NCBI RefSeq assembly: GCF_016808095.1
Contig: NC_068970.1
Span: forward strand, 42,381,630 to 42,445,629
Source: Vigna angularis
Taxonomy: Eukaryota; Streptophyta; Magnoliopsida; Fabales; Fabaceae
DNA length: 64,000 bases
Direction of reading: 5' to 3'
The notes under the pieces are model-generated. The model worked only from the letters and a program-made list of their open reading frames with translations, did not search any database and had not been told where the DNA came from. The translations under genes and the position numbers were made by a program. Position 1 is the first letter of the stretch. Each line of letters starts with the position of its first letter. Of the stretch, positions 22,627-35,289 are shown piece by piece.

Positions 22627-24668
22627 TGATATGACTGTCGCTGTCATACAAATTTGATACACGAAATTAATGCAGTATATAACTAGGAGGTGACTCCTAG
22701 GTCGTCTCTCAAGGACCAATATTGGGGTTCAGTCTCAGATTTTGACACGAATAAAGGGGGGTTTTGTGGATGTGTTGTACGGTAAATAAAATTAAAATTC
22801 GAATTTAAACCAAAGAGAATTTAAAAACACTCAAATAAATTTCAAAGCAGTAAAACCAAACGGTAGAAATGGAACAATAAATATTCAGAAACGATAAAAT
22901 TTAACGATGCACAAAACAATAAACGGTAAAATAAAAGAGATAATAAAAATAAAAATACGTGACTGAAATTAAAATTTACTTGAAATGAAATTACTGAACA
23001 GTGAAGATAAAATTTCAAACCAAACAAAATGCTACACTGTGACCGTCTTTTACTGAACTACATGCTTCAAAAATAAAATTACAATTGTGCACTGTTTGGG
23101 AAAATAGAAACCCGAGAGCCTCCTGGAGGAGAAGAATGTGAGAGCCCCTTCCAGGCCTCCAGGCCGTGTCCCTCTACTGGAATTCCTACCCCTTTTTATA
23201 TTGGAGGTGCTCTCTTTCATTCATTCATCACGCTGCCTTTCTCCCCTGTTAGCTTGCTCCCGTGACATTCAAAATAAAATAAGATGGGCCCTCTTCTTTT
23301 CAGATGAATCACGTGAATGGCTCCCTTCAACATTCCATTCTCCCTTGGACGTGAATGCTCCATCTTTGCTTGTGGCTGCTGGAAACGTTGCCAAACCAAG
23401 CTGTGAAAACTCCATTGCTCCAGCTGGAGCGCAACTCTTCCTTCAATCTCCTCACAGCTTCATCTCCGACTAATTCACGTGACTCCAAGCTGCTGGAATG
23501 AGCTCTCCAAGCTTCAATCTTCTCTTCCGTTTTCAACACTGGACCAGGGCCGTGACAGTCTTCTCCATGTGGCCGTGAAGTGTGTGTGCCTTCTGCTGGT
23601 GCAGCTGCTGGAATAAAATGAACGTGTGCCTTCCATCTTCATGCACGCTGCATGTGGTTGCTTCAACAAGGTGCTGGTCCGTTTCCTCCAAGTGCTACTG
23701 TGTAAATTGTTGGTGCTGTACTGTGAGTCTTCCACCTCTGCTGGACAGTTTCCCGCCATTCCAGCCGTGACAGTGTTCATCTTCTTCATGTGGCAGCCGT
23801 GTGCTCCACTGGATGCTCCAACACTTTGAATGCGTGTTGCTACTGACTTCTCTACTGCCATTGCTCCAGCCGTGACAGTACCTCTTGCTTGACCGTGGCA
23901 TCCAGCATTAAATCATTCTGCAGCCTTCCAAGTACCGTGTTCTGTGTTCCCAATTTTTCAGCATGTGTGGGCCGTGTGCTTTTCCATTCACCAATTAATC
24001 ACCACTTTTCCAAATTGTTCACGTGAACCTATTAAAATGTAACTTGATTTAGTGTGTTTTCTAAGATAAGGCTACGTGAAAGCAATATCTTCTCCCAAGC
24101 CAAATTTTTCAATCCTAGGTGGCGGCTCCACTTCCAAAAGACAAAAGAGATTGCCCTGTTTGCAGCCGTGAAGTGTCCACCTTCTTTCCATATTTTCTTC
24201 AACAAGGGGCCCTCCACTGATTGATATTTCAGCCGTGACATGCCATGTACCAAGCCAATTAATGCTCTTTAAAATCCAAGAAATGAAAGAGTTCATGTGA
24301 AAGCATGTGTAATTTTTGGATGTTCCCACAAAACCTTTGGACCGTGCACTTCTAATTTTTAGCCAATCCAAACAAAATATTTCATCTCAAGTTTCAACGG
24401 ATCACCACACAAAATAAATCTTTCAAGTAAATAACACTATGTGTAAATGAATATTCTTCCAAATGTCCCAAATTGTATTTCCAATATTTTTCTTGCAATT
24501 ACTAATGCAAATAATTAGCTCAGATGATTCAAATTAATCAAAATTAGAATTTCTGGTCAAGTTAAGCACAATTAGCAAAACGGGATAATACTGGATATTC
24601 TAGCACAATTCCCTGATTAAATTCGGTACAATAAGCTAAGTGAAATTGAGAAAAATATTGATTCATCA
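22627..24668 (-). repeat. Right (5') LTR of element A
   Basis: A 2042-bp near-identical copy of 14858-16899. The TATA-like box is at 23192-23201. The outer end TTCATCA is followed by atcat and the resumed G1 RNase H sequence. Confidence 0.95.
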
Positions 24669-24953
24669 ATCATCTTCTTCTACACTAACACACATCTCAA
24701 ACCCTTATGTGATGCATCACAATATACCTCAAAAAGCATGTTTGTATCTAGTATCACAAAAGTTAGGGCACTAGTCAACCTTGCCTTCAACTCTTAAAAT
24801 ATCTGCTCACATTTATTCGTTCGTTCAAAAGGTTTACCTCTGCGAGTTATTTGTCTTAGAGAAGCCACTATTTTTTAGACACCTTTTATGAATCTACTAT
24901 AGTAGTCAATTAGACCCATAAAACTCATGATCTTTGTGACTAACTATTGAGAT
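24669..24953 (-). pseudogene. G1 RT/RNase H segment
   Basis: Minus-strand reading, right to left, gives KIMSFMGLIDYYSRFIKG (the Gypsy RT end, FLGLxxYYRRF), then a thumb/connection, and YCDASHKGLRCVLV near 24720-24675, the start of RNase H. The first five bases (24669-24673, atcat) are the right TSD of the compound insertion. RNase H continues at 12349. Stops are present. Confidence 0.88.
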
Positions 24954-26250
24954 TGTTGATAGAGGGAGCATAGGTTTTGCTTATCTGTGTTTTTTATGAT
25001 GACAACACATAATTAATAACACATGTATATTTTGTGTTACATGTTCTGTGTTTACATGTTATATGTTGTTCTTTACTGTGTTAAATCTGTATGAGCATAT
25101 ATGAGAACATGATTGTGTTGTTCATTGCATATCACTATGTTAAATATGTGATTTTATATGTGTATGCATGACATGTGTTTTTGGAAAAGGAAAACCACAT
25201 GCACTTTAGTTGAACTTTAAATATGTGGCAAAACAACAGTTTTAAGTCAATTACATTATGGGGTGAATCGATTAAAACTCGTGTGTTTGCACAGAATCTT
25301 TTCAAGTGTGCTGTGAGATTTTTCAAGAAGAAAAGTTTTCAAAACTGTGCTAAGTATTGTTGCTTAATCGATTGCATGTGATTTGTATTCGACTAAGTTG
25401 GTTGATGTTTTGAAAAATTGATTAATGCTTGTCACAACTAACATAACGGTCATATTTTTAATTGTGTTGACCAAGCATTAAATGATAGTCGATTGCATTA
25501 ATTGTACATTCAATGAATTGTTGTGATTGCTGCTAAATTGTTATAACTTAATGGTATATTCGATTACGTTAGTAGCAAAGTCGATTAAAATGCGTATGAT
25601 ATGTGTTTAACTATAAATTGACGCTGATTTGAATTCTGTAAGAACTTTTGTGATTCTAACACTTTCATATTTTTACAGAAAGTTGTGTGATCTTACAAAA
25701 AAGGGAAAAGCTCCAAGAATCAAGATTGACCGTGGTGATCAAGGATTCTGAGATTTGTTGAGGAGCAGGACTTGCTGTGTTTCAAACGTCTGATCAATCT
25801 GCACATTTGGGTGTTTACTGGATGATCAGGATTTGCAATCTTTTGAAGATTGGCTTGGTTTCCCTGTTGTGATTACAGGAAGAAGAACGATGGTGTTCTT
25901 GACTTTGAGGGTGCCTCAAAGGGTTAGACAGCAGAAGAGGGTGTTCTTGCTGCTGGTCTTGTTGATTACTACCTATATTAGATTAGAGGGTTAGAGAGGT
26001 GTTTTATATTTTTGACGTGAGGTCTCTATTAAAATTTTGTTGTAAAAACCTTGATCTTTATAGTGCATTTGCTTCCTGTGGTTGGAAAGACACTAGATGT
26101 AGGCTTGGCCGAACCAGAATAAAAACATAGCGTTTGAATTTTCTGATCCCTACTCTCTTTTATTCATTCGATTAAGTTCTTTGCATATTCGATTAAGTTT
26201 TCGCTGCATTGCTAATCATTTACCTTGCGATTCAAGAAAAGTGTAAAGGC
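24954..26250 (+). mobile_element. Copia LTR, solo or 3'-truncated, within G1 RT
   Basis: It starts TGTTGATAGAGGGAGCATAG, nearly the same start as the C1 3' LTR (TGTTGATAAACGAGGC). It contains several TCGATTA-type motifs and a GTAGGCTTGGCCGAACCAG segment matching C1 LTRs. The G1 RT reading is broken at 24953 and resumes near 26250. The C1-like terminal CACCCC…CTTACA segment is missing, so the right end is probably truncated; no TSD was found. Confidence 0.72.
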
Positions 26251-26932
26251 ATCACATTTAACCACTCCCTCAACCTTAGTAGGATCCACTTAAACCCCTT
26301 AAGCTTATATGATATGTCTTAAGAACTGCATTTCTTTCAACCAAAACTCACATTTGAAGAATTTGGCATAAAGTTGCTTCTCTAAAGTGGATATCATATT
26401 TTAAAACTATGACAAATTCATCTAAAGACGGTTAGAAAATTATATTCATGTAGTCTATGAATATAACTTAGGGTATTTGTCACTCCACATGGCATCACCA
26501 CATATTCATAGCGCCCATATCTTGAGCTGAAAGTTGTTTTTGTACATCCTCATCCTTTACCAAGACCTACTGATACCCTGACATTAAATCTATCTTAGAA
26601 AACACTAATGTTTCATGTAACCAATCCATCAAATCATCAATTTTTGGCAGAAGGTATTTATTCTTAATAACGAGTTTATTTAGTTGCTTATAATCAACAA
26701 GTAATTTAGAACTCTCATCCTTTTTCTTAACCAACATTGGAGCTTCCCAAGGTGACACAGTTAGTCTGATAAACCATTTTTCAAGCAACTCCTCTATTTG
26801 CATCTTCAATTTTGTTAAAGGGCTATTGATACTAGTCTAACACCTGGTATCAAATTTAGAGCAAACTTCACTTCCCTCTTTTAGAGTAATCTAAGGAGTT
26901 CATCTAGAAATATGTCCATATAATCTCTCATC
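26251..26932 (-). pseudogene. G1 reverse transcriptase (N-terminal and central part)
   Basis: On the minus strand [20 protein letters not shown], near 26880-26820, matches the Gypsy RT start (EVEFxIDLIPGxxPVSIAPY). It is followed by [40 protein letters not shown], and [20 protein letters not shown] with the SGYQ box. The catalytic YxDD part is degraded. Upstream sequence continues beyond C1 at 44368. Stops and frameshifts are present. Confidence 0.9.
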
Positions 26933-26937
26933 ACTAG
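26933..26937. other. Left TSD of Copia C1 (actag)
   Basis: actag immediately precedes the C1 LTR start and recurs at 44363-44367 directly after the other LTR end, where G1 sequence resumes. Confidence 0.9.
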
Positions 26938-28240
26938 TGCTCAAAGGGGGAGCTAAACCTACCCTTTATATCTTTGTTTTTTATGATGAACAAGATAATG
27001 ATTTTATAGTTTCTTGAACAACAAATGACATAACAATTGTTTTATCTATATCTTGTTTGTGCTTAATATGAGAATTCATTTGTGTTAAATGAATCATGTA
27101 TTAAACATATTAAGGATATCATTTCTGGATGAAATCATCGATTTAACATTGTATATAATCTGTTAGATTTCACTAGATCACTTTGTATGCTCAATAGGGG
27201 TAAACTGCTATTAAGTAATCAATTACATAAATTGTCTAATCGATTAAAATAAAAAGCAATGCCACAATTTGTTTCATAAGTGGGTTAGTCTGTTTAGAAT
27301 GGAAATTGGAATGAAAATTTGCTTAAGTGTAGGATTAATCGATTACATAAATTGTTTATTCGATTAAATCAATTTACTTTGTTTAAATTCATTTCATTTG
27401 ATAGCCTGATTTGTTATAACTATCAATTGAATTTATAAATGGCTTATGTGATTTATTAATTGATTACATGCTCAGGATAATCTGTTAAAACAGAAGAAAA
27501 ATTGTTAAAATAGAAGCAAAAGCTTAACAGATTACATAAAAACCTTAATCGATTATAATGCATCAAGATTCAGAAAATCTTATATATATGTGACTGAAGT
27601 TCTGTTTCAAAACAATCAATTGCTATCATTTTCAAATACTAACCTTTACATTGAGTTTTGAATACAGGAGCGTTCAAGAAGAGATCTTGGAGTCAAGGCT
27701 ACATTGGTTGCTTATACATCAAGATTCTTTCAAGAAAAGTAGGCTAAAGTTGTTCTGATTTGATCTGCACTAAATGAGTGTGACTTGGAGATCAGTTTCA
27801 TCATAGACAATATGTGTTTGTGTTCTTGTGCAGGTTTGCAAGAGGTTTAAGGGCTGTGAGTGCTCTTGTATTTAGAGATTCAGGATTATTTATCTCTTGG
27901 GTAGCTATATTGATTTTGAGTGTGGTGAGAAGTGTATTAAGAAGGATATCTCTATATTTCTGTAAACGCAATCAATTTATAGTGGAATCCCTTCAACTTA
28001 GGTTGTTGAAGGAGGACTGGATGTAGGCTTGGGATTAGCCGAACCAATATAGATTATTTGTGTTGATCTTTCTCTCTATTCTTTCTCTTTTATTGTTGAT
28101 TGATCACTTTTTGTTTATTGATTTCAAGAAAGCTAAAGATTTCACAAAGATTTTGAAAAGATCAATTTTTAAGGCTTAATCCAATTCACCCCTCCTCCCC
28201 CCTCTCTTGGCTTGAGATATAAGGCATTTCTTCTCTTACA
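26938..28240 (+). repeat. 5' LTR of Copia C1
   Basis: 1303 bp, starting TGCTCAAAGGGGGAGC and ending TTCTCTTACA. It aligns along its length with 31371-32466 plus ~44190-44362. The first 14 bases differ from the other LTR (TGTTGATAAACGAG), suggesting local mutation or conversion. Contains copies of the AATCGATTA motif. Just inside follows ATTAGCACCATAGCT, a decayed tRNA-iMet PBS. Confidence 0.9.
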
Positions 28241-31011
28241 ATTAGCACCATAGCTGGAATTTGAAAATTACTTGAATTTTAATTGATTACTTTCATTACA
28301 TAATTGATTAAATCGTTCCTGATGGCTAATATATCTCAAACCTTTGGAGAAAAGGTGTAATTGATGATGAAAATAATGATTTCTTGAATTCAATAGGCAA
28401 AGGTGTAAGGGATGTTGTCATCAACAATTCCCATGAACAAATCAAGACAAGAATTGAGAAGGTGAAAGTCAAAGAGCTCTTTAGATCAAGAAAGCAAAAT
28501 CAATAGGAGAAAAGATACATCAACACCTTGAAGTCTGCTACTGAAATTGCTAAGAAATCTACAGAAAGTTCAGAGAAAGGAGAAACAAATATGATGGCAG
28601 AAAGGTTTACTAAAATTTTTATATGTAGAAGAAAAAACTAACTTGAATTTTGCAAGGAGTAAAGAGCAGTCTAGAAAGCAAGCTCTTCAAGAAGAAAATG
28701 AAGGCAGAAGTGAAGTCAGAAAGCACCCTAAACAGCAAACGAATGTAAGCATGATGGCCAAATATGCCCAAGTTGAAAACAGTGAGAGAAAGGTGAAAAA
28801 GAGGCCATATGGTATCTGGACAGCGGATGCTCTAGACACATGACTGGAGATCCTTCAAGGTTCAGCAGCTTGTCTCACAAAACAAGTCAGTACGTCACAT
28901 ATGGGGATAATAATAAGGTAAAGTTATTGGTATCGGTAAAATACAAACCCCTTCCTCATACATCATTGAAAATGTCTTACTTGTTGATAAGGGTTTAAAG
29001 GTTACATTTGAATCAAATCATTGCTTAATTTGTCATGCTTCATCAAATGAACTTGTGCTTGTAGGCAAGAGATATAACAATATATACATGATTGATTTCA
29101 AAATGACATCTTTCCAATTTGTTATATGTTTGTTGTCTAAGGAAGTTGAGCCTTGGTTGTAGCAAAAAGACTTGCACATATTCACATGCCTCACTTGAAT
29201 AAACTTGCATCTAGAGGTCTTGTACTAGGGCTGCCAAACATAAAGTTTGAATCTGATGGACTTTGTGATGCTTGTCAAAAAGGGAAACGGATCAAAACCT
29301 CTTTTAAATCAAAGCGGGTGATATCTACTACTAGACCACTTGACTTTTACACATGGATCTGTTTGGCCCTTCAAGAATTAAAAGTCTAGGAGGAAATATT
29401 TATGGTCTTGTTATTGTAGATAATTATTCTAGGTTCATTTGGACTTTCTTTATTGCATCTAAGAGTGATACCTTTAGGATCTTTAAGAAATTTGCCTCTA
29501 TTATTCAAAACGAAAAAAGAGCTTACGATAAAGGCAATTAGAAGTGATCTGGAAAAGAGTTTTAGAATGAAAATTTTGAGAACTTTTATGATGAACGGGG
29601 CATATCATAAAATTTCTATGCACCCAGAACACCACAGCAAAATGGTGTAATTGAAAGGAAAAATAGAGCTCTTGAAGAACTTGCTAGGACTATGTTAAGT
29701 GAAATATCCCTGCCCAAACACTTTTGAGCTGATGTCGTTAGCAGAACTTGATATGTGTTAGGACTATCATTAGACCCATGCTTAAGCTTACCCCTTATGA
29801 GTTGTTCAGAGGTAGAAAACCTAATATTACTCACTTAAGGGTTTTCGGTTGCAAATGCTTTATATTGAATAATGGTAAAAACAACCTTGGTAAGTTTGAT
29901 TCTAAAGATGGATGAATGCAAAGAAGCTACAACTCCGATGGTCACTAACTACTATCTTGATAGAGATCAGAAAGGTCTACATTGACCAGAAAATGTATAG
30001 AGGTATGATTGGTTCCTTACTCTACTTGACTGTTACTCATCTTGATATCATGCATAGCATATATTTATATGCTAGGTTTCAGTCTTGTTCAAAAGAATCT
30101 CACTTAACTACTGTAAAAAAAAAACTATGAAATATCTTAAAGGTACTAAAATAGTAGGCGTATGGTACCCTAGAGGTGTTAACATATCCTTAGAAGGGTT
30201 CAACGATTCTGACTTTGGTGGCTGCAAGCTTAATAGAAAAAACACCAATGGCACTTGTCATTTACTCAAATGCTCTTTGATCACATGGCATTCGAAGAAG
30301 CAAGCTTGTGTGGCGTAATCTACCACAGAAGTCGAGTATATTGCATTTGAAATCTAATATGCTCAATCTCTTTGGATTAAAAGTCAGTTGAAAGATTATG
30401 GCATTTACTTATATCACATACCCTTAAAATGTGATAATACAAGTGCAATCAACTTGACACAGAATCATATTTTGCATTCAAAGACAAAGCATATAGAAAT
30501 AATTAAGACATCATTTTATCAGAGATCATGTCTCAAAAGGTGAAGTTAAAATTAAATTTGTAGATACTTTACACCAATGGGCTGACATTTTTACAAAACC
30601 ATTATCAAAGGAAAGATTTTATACAATTAGAAATTAGCTAGGCATTCTAGATCAAAGTTGTGCACAATGAATTTGAATAGCATTCTGAAATTGCACACTG
30701 TCATATGCTCATTTGCTTATATCATTCATTGATAATGCATTGGTATACAATTGTTGCTCAAATCATGATTATTGTGATACTAACACTGTAAAATGTTCAG
30801 AAAGTTGTTTTTGCAGGTTATAAAGTGATCGTATATCGTGTTTTTGATCATATTTGCAATTTTTAACATATTAAACAATTCCATAATCTGTTAAATAATT
30901 GTACTCTAATTTATAATCTGTTACATTAATAATGTAATCGATTATGCGGCTAAATCTGGATTTATATGCTTTTAATTGCATGTGTGGGTTTCTGAACAAG
31001 TTTTAAATGTC

Positions 31012-31103
<92 letters not shown>

Positions 31104-31370
31104 TATCATGAAATAGATATCATGGGTTGCATATAGCCCAAACTCACTTGGAAATCCATCATATAGTGTGAAATATGCATCATTGTGAGATAAAGCAGGT
31201 GTTTCTATCTCTGCTATAGTTGTGTTGATACTTGTATCATATATTCTGCTACATAGAGCTAGTATCTTATTCCATGTTACTTATTCTGCCATTTTTTTGC
31301 TAATGTCCAAAGGGAGAGAATAACTGAAAAACATGTTTCTTGTTGATCATCATAAAAAAAAGAGGGAGAT
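28241..31370 (+). pseudogene. Copia C1 gag-pol remnant
   Basis: In order: a gag tail with basic stretches (28640-28840); the protease region at 28810-28870 (GIWTADALDT, from the usual W-x-x-DSGCSxHMTGD); the pre-integrase domain at 29150-29340 (IHMPHLNKLASRGLVLGL, CDACQKGKRIKTSF); and the integrase core from 29353 (MDLFGPSRIKSLGG, VDNYSRFIWTFF). After about 29910 the sequence jumps to the RNase H region: [38 protein letters not shown], and SKTKHIE-like and [12 protein letters not shown] sequence near 30600. Nearly all of RT is deleted. Frames change often. A purine tract (AAAAGAGGGAGAT) ends at 31370. Confidence 0.9.
31016..31100. repeat. (AT)n microsatellite
   Basis: About 85 bp of nearly pure TA dinucleotide lie in the non-coding 3' internal part of C1. 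Confidence 0.97.
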
Positions 31371-32466
31371 TGTTGATAAACGAGGCTAAACCTACCCTTC
31401 ATATCTTTGTTTTTGATGATGAACAAGATAATGGTTTTATAGTTTCTTGCACAACAAATGACATAACAATTGTTTTATTTATATCTTGTTTGTGCTTGAT
31501 ATGAGAATTCATTTGTGTTAAATGAATCATGTATTAAACATATTAAGGATATCATTTCTGGATGAAATCATCGATTTAACATTTCACTATATCACTTTGT
31601 ATGCTTAACAGGGGCAAACTACTCTGTAGTAATTTATTACATAAGTTCTCTAATCGATTAAAACATAAAGCAATACCACAATCTGTTTCATAAGTGGGTT
31701 AATCTGTTTAGAATGGAAATTGGATTGAAAATTTGCTTAAGTGTACGATTAATCGATTACATAAGTTGTCCAATTGATTAAATCAGTTTACTTTGTTTAA
31801 ATTCATTTCATTTAATAGCCTAATATGTTATAACAATCAATTAAATTTATAAATGACTTATGTGATTAAATAATCGATTACATACTTAGGACAATTTGTT
31901 AAAACAAAAGCAAAATTGTTAAAACAAAAGCAAAAGCTTAATAGAGTACACAAAAACCTTAATCGATTGTAATGCGTCAGGATTCATAAAATCCTATATA
32001 TATGTGACTTGAGTTTTGTTTCAAAATAATCAATGATATCATTTTCAAATATTAACGTTTACATTGAGTTTTGAATACAGGAACGTTCAAGAAGAGATCT
32101 TGGAGAATCAAGGCTACATTGGTTGCTTATACATCAAGATTCTTTCAAGAAAAGTGGGATAACTCTATTTGATTTTATATGCACTAAAGGAGTGTGACTT
32201 GGAGATCAGTTTCATCATAGACAATTTGTGTTTGTGTTCCTATGCATGTTTACAGGGGTTTAAGGGCTGTGAGTGCTCTTGTATTAAGAGATTGAGGATT
32301 ATTCATCTCTTGGGTAGCTATATTGTTTTTGAGTGTGGTGAGAAGTGCATTGAAAGGGGTATCTCTATATTTTTGTAAGATCAATCAATTTATAGTGGAA
32401 TCCCTTCAACTCAGGTTGTTGAAGGAGGACTGGATGTAGGCTTGCGATTAGCTGAACCAGCATAAA
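31371..32466 (+). repeat. 3' LTR of Copia C1, left part
   Basis: It starts TGTTGATAAACGAGGCTAAA after the PPT and aligns with the 5' LTR to about position 28046. It is interrupted at 32467 by Gypsy G3, and the remaining ~170 bp lie at about 44190-44362. Confidence 0.9.
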
Positions 32467-35233
32467 TGTGACATCCCGATTATATAGAAAAACATATATA
32501 ATAAAGACATCATCATGCATAATATAGGAAAACAGTCAAGAATAATTAGGATTATAGTTATCCTCAAAATAGCTTCAGAATTTAAACTTTAACAAAAGAG
32601 GTCTAAACTGTAAACTTAAAGAGGAAAAGTATTTCAAAATATCATCAAATGACTAAAAAAAACCCCTAGGAAGCCTAAACTGCAGCATTGTCGTCTTCTT
32701 CCAAAGTTGTCTCCAAGGGAACCTCCTCGCCATCTTCTCCCATCCAAGTGGATGATCATCGCAAAAGGAATCATACACAAACAACACAAACAAGCAAGGG
32801 TGAGCTAGGTATAAAAAGCATGTTATACAGTCACACACAGCATGCATAGTTCACTCAAAACATGGTAAATGACATTATAAGACTTGTTGCATTATAAACC
32901 GACTCGTCCGGACTAGAATGACTGTCGGGCTATGGCGGGTTGTGGTGGCCTCTACTGCTTTGCAAAACCATTGCCAATGGGTTCCACCCTACCACACTCA
33001 CGAGGTTAGTCCGTTTCGCGCCCTGGAGCATACTGGAAGCCTCCAAGACTAGGACCTCCTGCTATTCCTAACCACATGGATCAATCCTCTCTACTTGAGA
33101 ATGAAAGACCATTGGAGCGTCAGGAAAACCCCCAAGGCTGAGCTACCATGCAATCATTCTACACACTACTAGGGCACAACCATGTATACTCTCCTTGAGG
33201 ATCATGGAATTACGTCCATGAACCATACTTTTATAAAAACTTTTCAACTAAATTACCATGCCATCAACGAAACTCACCAACACATATATTTAACCAAATC
33301 AATACAAAATCTACACATTAAATTTTTTTTATAATTTTTTTCCAATGCATAAACTCCTCTGGATTCAAAAATATGAAACCTAATTCTATTATAATATTTA
33401 TATTAGACACCATTAAGCTTAACAAACATTTCTAATATTTATATTAAACGAACGTAACAACATTCATTCATATTATTATATTATAATATTATAAATTATT
33501 ATGAACATCTCCAACTATCATCATTTTCTTTTATACATCTCTCCTACTAATTTTATATATATAACTATGTTATATTAATATAATATATATCATACTTTCC
33601 TAACTTATATATCCATATTATATTAATAATATATATATTTGCTAACTCCAGCACTACTCCCAATATTAACCTAACATACCCCAACCTTTCCACTTTCTTT
33701 ATTTTTTTCTCTTCTTTCCGATTCCTAGAAGCTACTCCCACAAAACCCAAACAACCCATCATCCTATTCTTCCTCTACATGCAAGTCTTTCAAAACAATG
33801 TACCCAACATAACAACGCCCTTCATGTTTAAACAAATAAAAGCTCACTTATTTTACTAACAAAACGAAACCTAAACAGCAACCCTGTATACCTCCTTCTT
33901 CCTCTCACACACTCATATTTTTCATTTTATTGTTCACGAGAACTACCAATGCTCTTCAACTACTTATTTACTCTACATACTCATCTAATAATGTAACCCT
34001 CACTTTAAACTCTACCATATATTCTCCCTTCTGTTCATAAATCACGTCCACCATTCCAAAGAGTTACACCCCATAAAGCCATTTTAAACAACCCATTTAT
34101 TATTCTTCTTTTTCTAAAACTTCACTTCTTTCCACCCTCCATTAACACTAAAAATCTGTTTGCCTTTCTCTGAAATCCTCTTCCCATACTAATATTTTAA
34201 GACCCTATGCCATCCCTAACACTCTTTGCTTTTCTTACTTTTACTAACTTTCCCAATAGTTAAACCCTTTTCTTATTCGTTCCACTTCCTTTCCATCACA
34301 GTAAAACTCTATGTCCATTTTCTCACGTAATACACCTACCCATGCGCCAAAAGATTTTCACGGATTATTACAAACCGCACCCAAAGAAGCTACCAGTCTT
34401 CCCTCTCCACTCATACTCTCACGCATCCTACTTTCTTCTTTCTCCTCCCTTAAACTTTCTCTCCTTCACCCTTGATAGAACAACCCCACAATACTACAAC
34501 AACCCCTATCTCTTTCAGTTAACATCTCTAAAACTTCCTTTCACTCCTATTTTCTTTCTTCCACACAAAAGTCATTCCCTTCCTACCAACCTTTCTTCAC
34601 TTACCTACCTTCGTCACCCTACACAACATCCACTAACCCCCATCCAACCCCCTAGTTCTCTCTCAGGGTTGCAGAAAATAAACTAAGAGAAACCCTAGAC
34701 ACCAAAGATCATAAGAGGAGTAACCAACCGATAACCCGCTTCTCACTAAAACGAAACGCTACACCATATATAGAAGCCAAGAAACACAGTGATTGATAAA
34801 CAGAACAAACAGTGAATATTTCATAAAATAATACTCAACCAACTAAAATGAAAGGTTCTTGGTTTGCTTCCCTTACCTGGGTTTCTCCAAGCACAACTAA
34901 TTGAAACTGCCCTAACAGTACCCTTCAAAGCGCGAGAACTCAATCTGACCCAGTCCAAACGAAAATATGATCGCGTCAAAAGGAAGCCTTCGGTGTGGTG
35001 AACGCCTGAGCACCTTCAAATCCAAGATTGAACGGTTCAGTGAATGGAAATTTTTAGAGAGAAGGCAGAGAGAATTTAGGGCAAAAGAGTTTTAGAGAGA
35101 GAGAGAAAGAGTTCTCGCAAATGAATCAGACTTCTAAGAAGTCTTTCCTAAGGTTAAGTTGGCCTTGGTCTGATGGGCTTGGCTGCCTCACATAAGGCCC
35201 AATGGCCCCTTTATATTTTCACAGGCCCTTACA
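32467..35233 (-). mobile_element. 3' LTR of Tekay-like Gypsy G3
   Basis: 2767 bp with TG…CA ends on both strands (plus TGTGACATCCCGATTAT … GGCCCTTACA). On the minus strand a PPT, TTGTTGGGGAGAA, directly precedes it. It contains TA-rich tracts (33540-33650) and no credible genes; a 114-codon frame at 34342-34686 is low complexity. The 5' LTR of this element is absent. Confidence 0.88.
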
Positions 35234-35289
35234 TTCTCCCCAACAATTAAAATTTTTGTCCTCGAAAATTAGACTCACTAGTGAATAGG

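Larger units (their letters stand above)
14858..24668 (-). mobile_element. Element A: young non-autonomous Athila/Tat-like retrotransposon
   Basis: Two direct 2042-bp LTRs (14858-16899 and 22627-24668) enclose a 5.7-kb internal region. A tRNA-Asp-type PBS (22604-22621, minus) lies next to the right LTR, so transcription runs right to left. The PPT abuts the left LTR. No protease, RT, RNase H or integrase was found. The sense strand encodes a 373-aa Gag-like coiled-coil protein (21005-22126). The antisense strand carries a spliced WOX-homeodomain gene with its own promoter (18558-20022). I found one LTR-LTR difference (C at 16724, T at 24493), so insertion was recent. Mobilisation must rely on enzymes from another element. 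The left side lacks a normal TSD. Confidence 0.9.

Noticed and set aside
31016..31100. (AT)n tract considered as an MITE or origin-like feature
   Set aside because: Pure dinucleotide repeat with no TIR or TSD; a simple microsatellite.
34342..34686. 114-codon frame in the G3 LTR
   Set aside because: Low-complexity Pro/Leu/Ser composition from CT-rich LTR DNA; not conserved evidence of coding.
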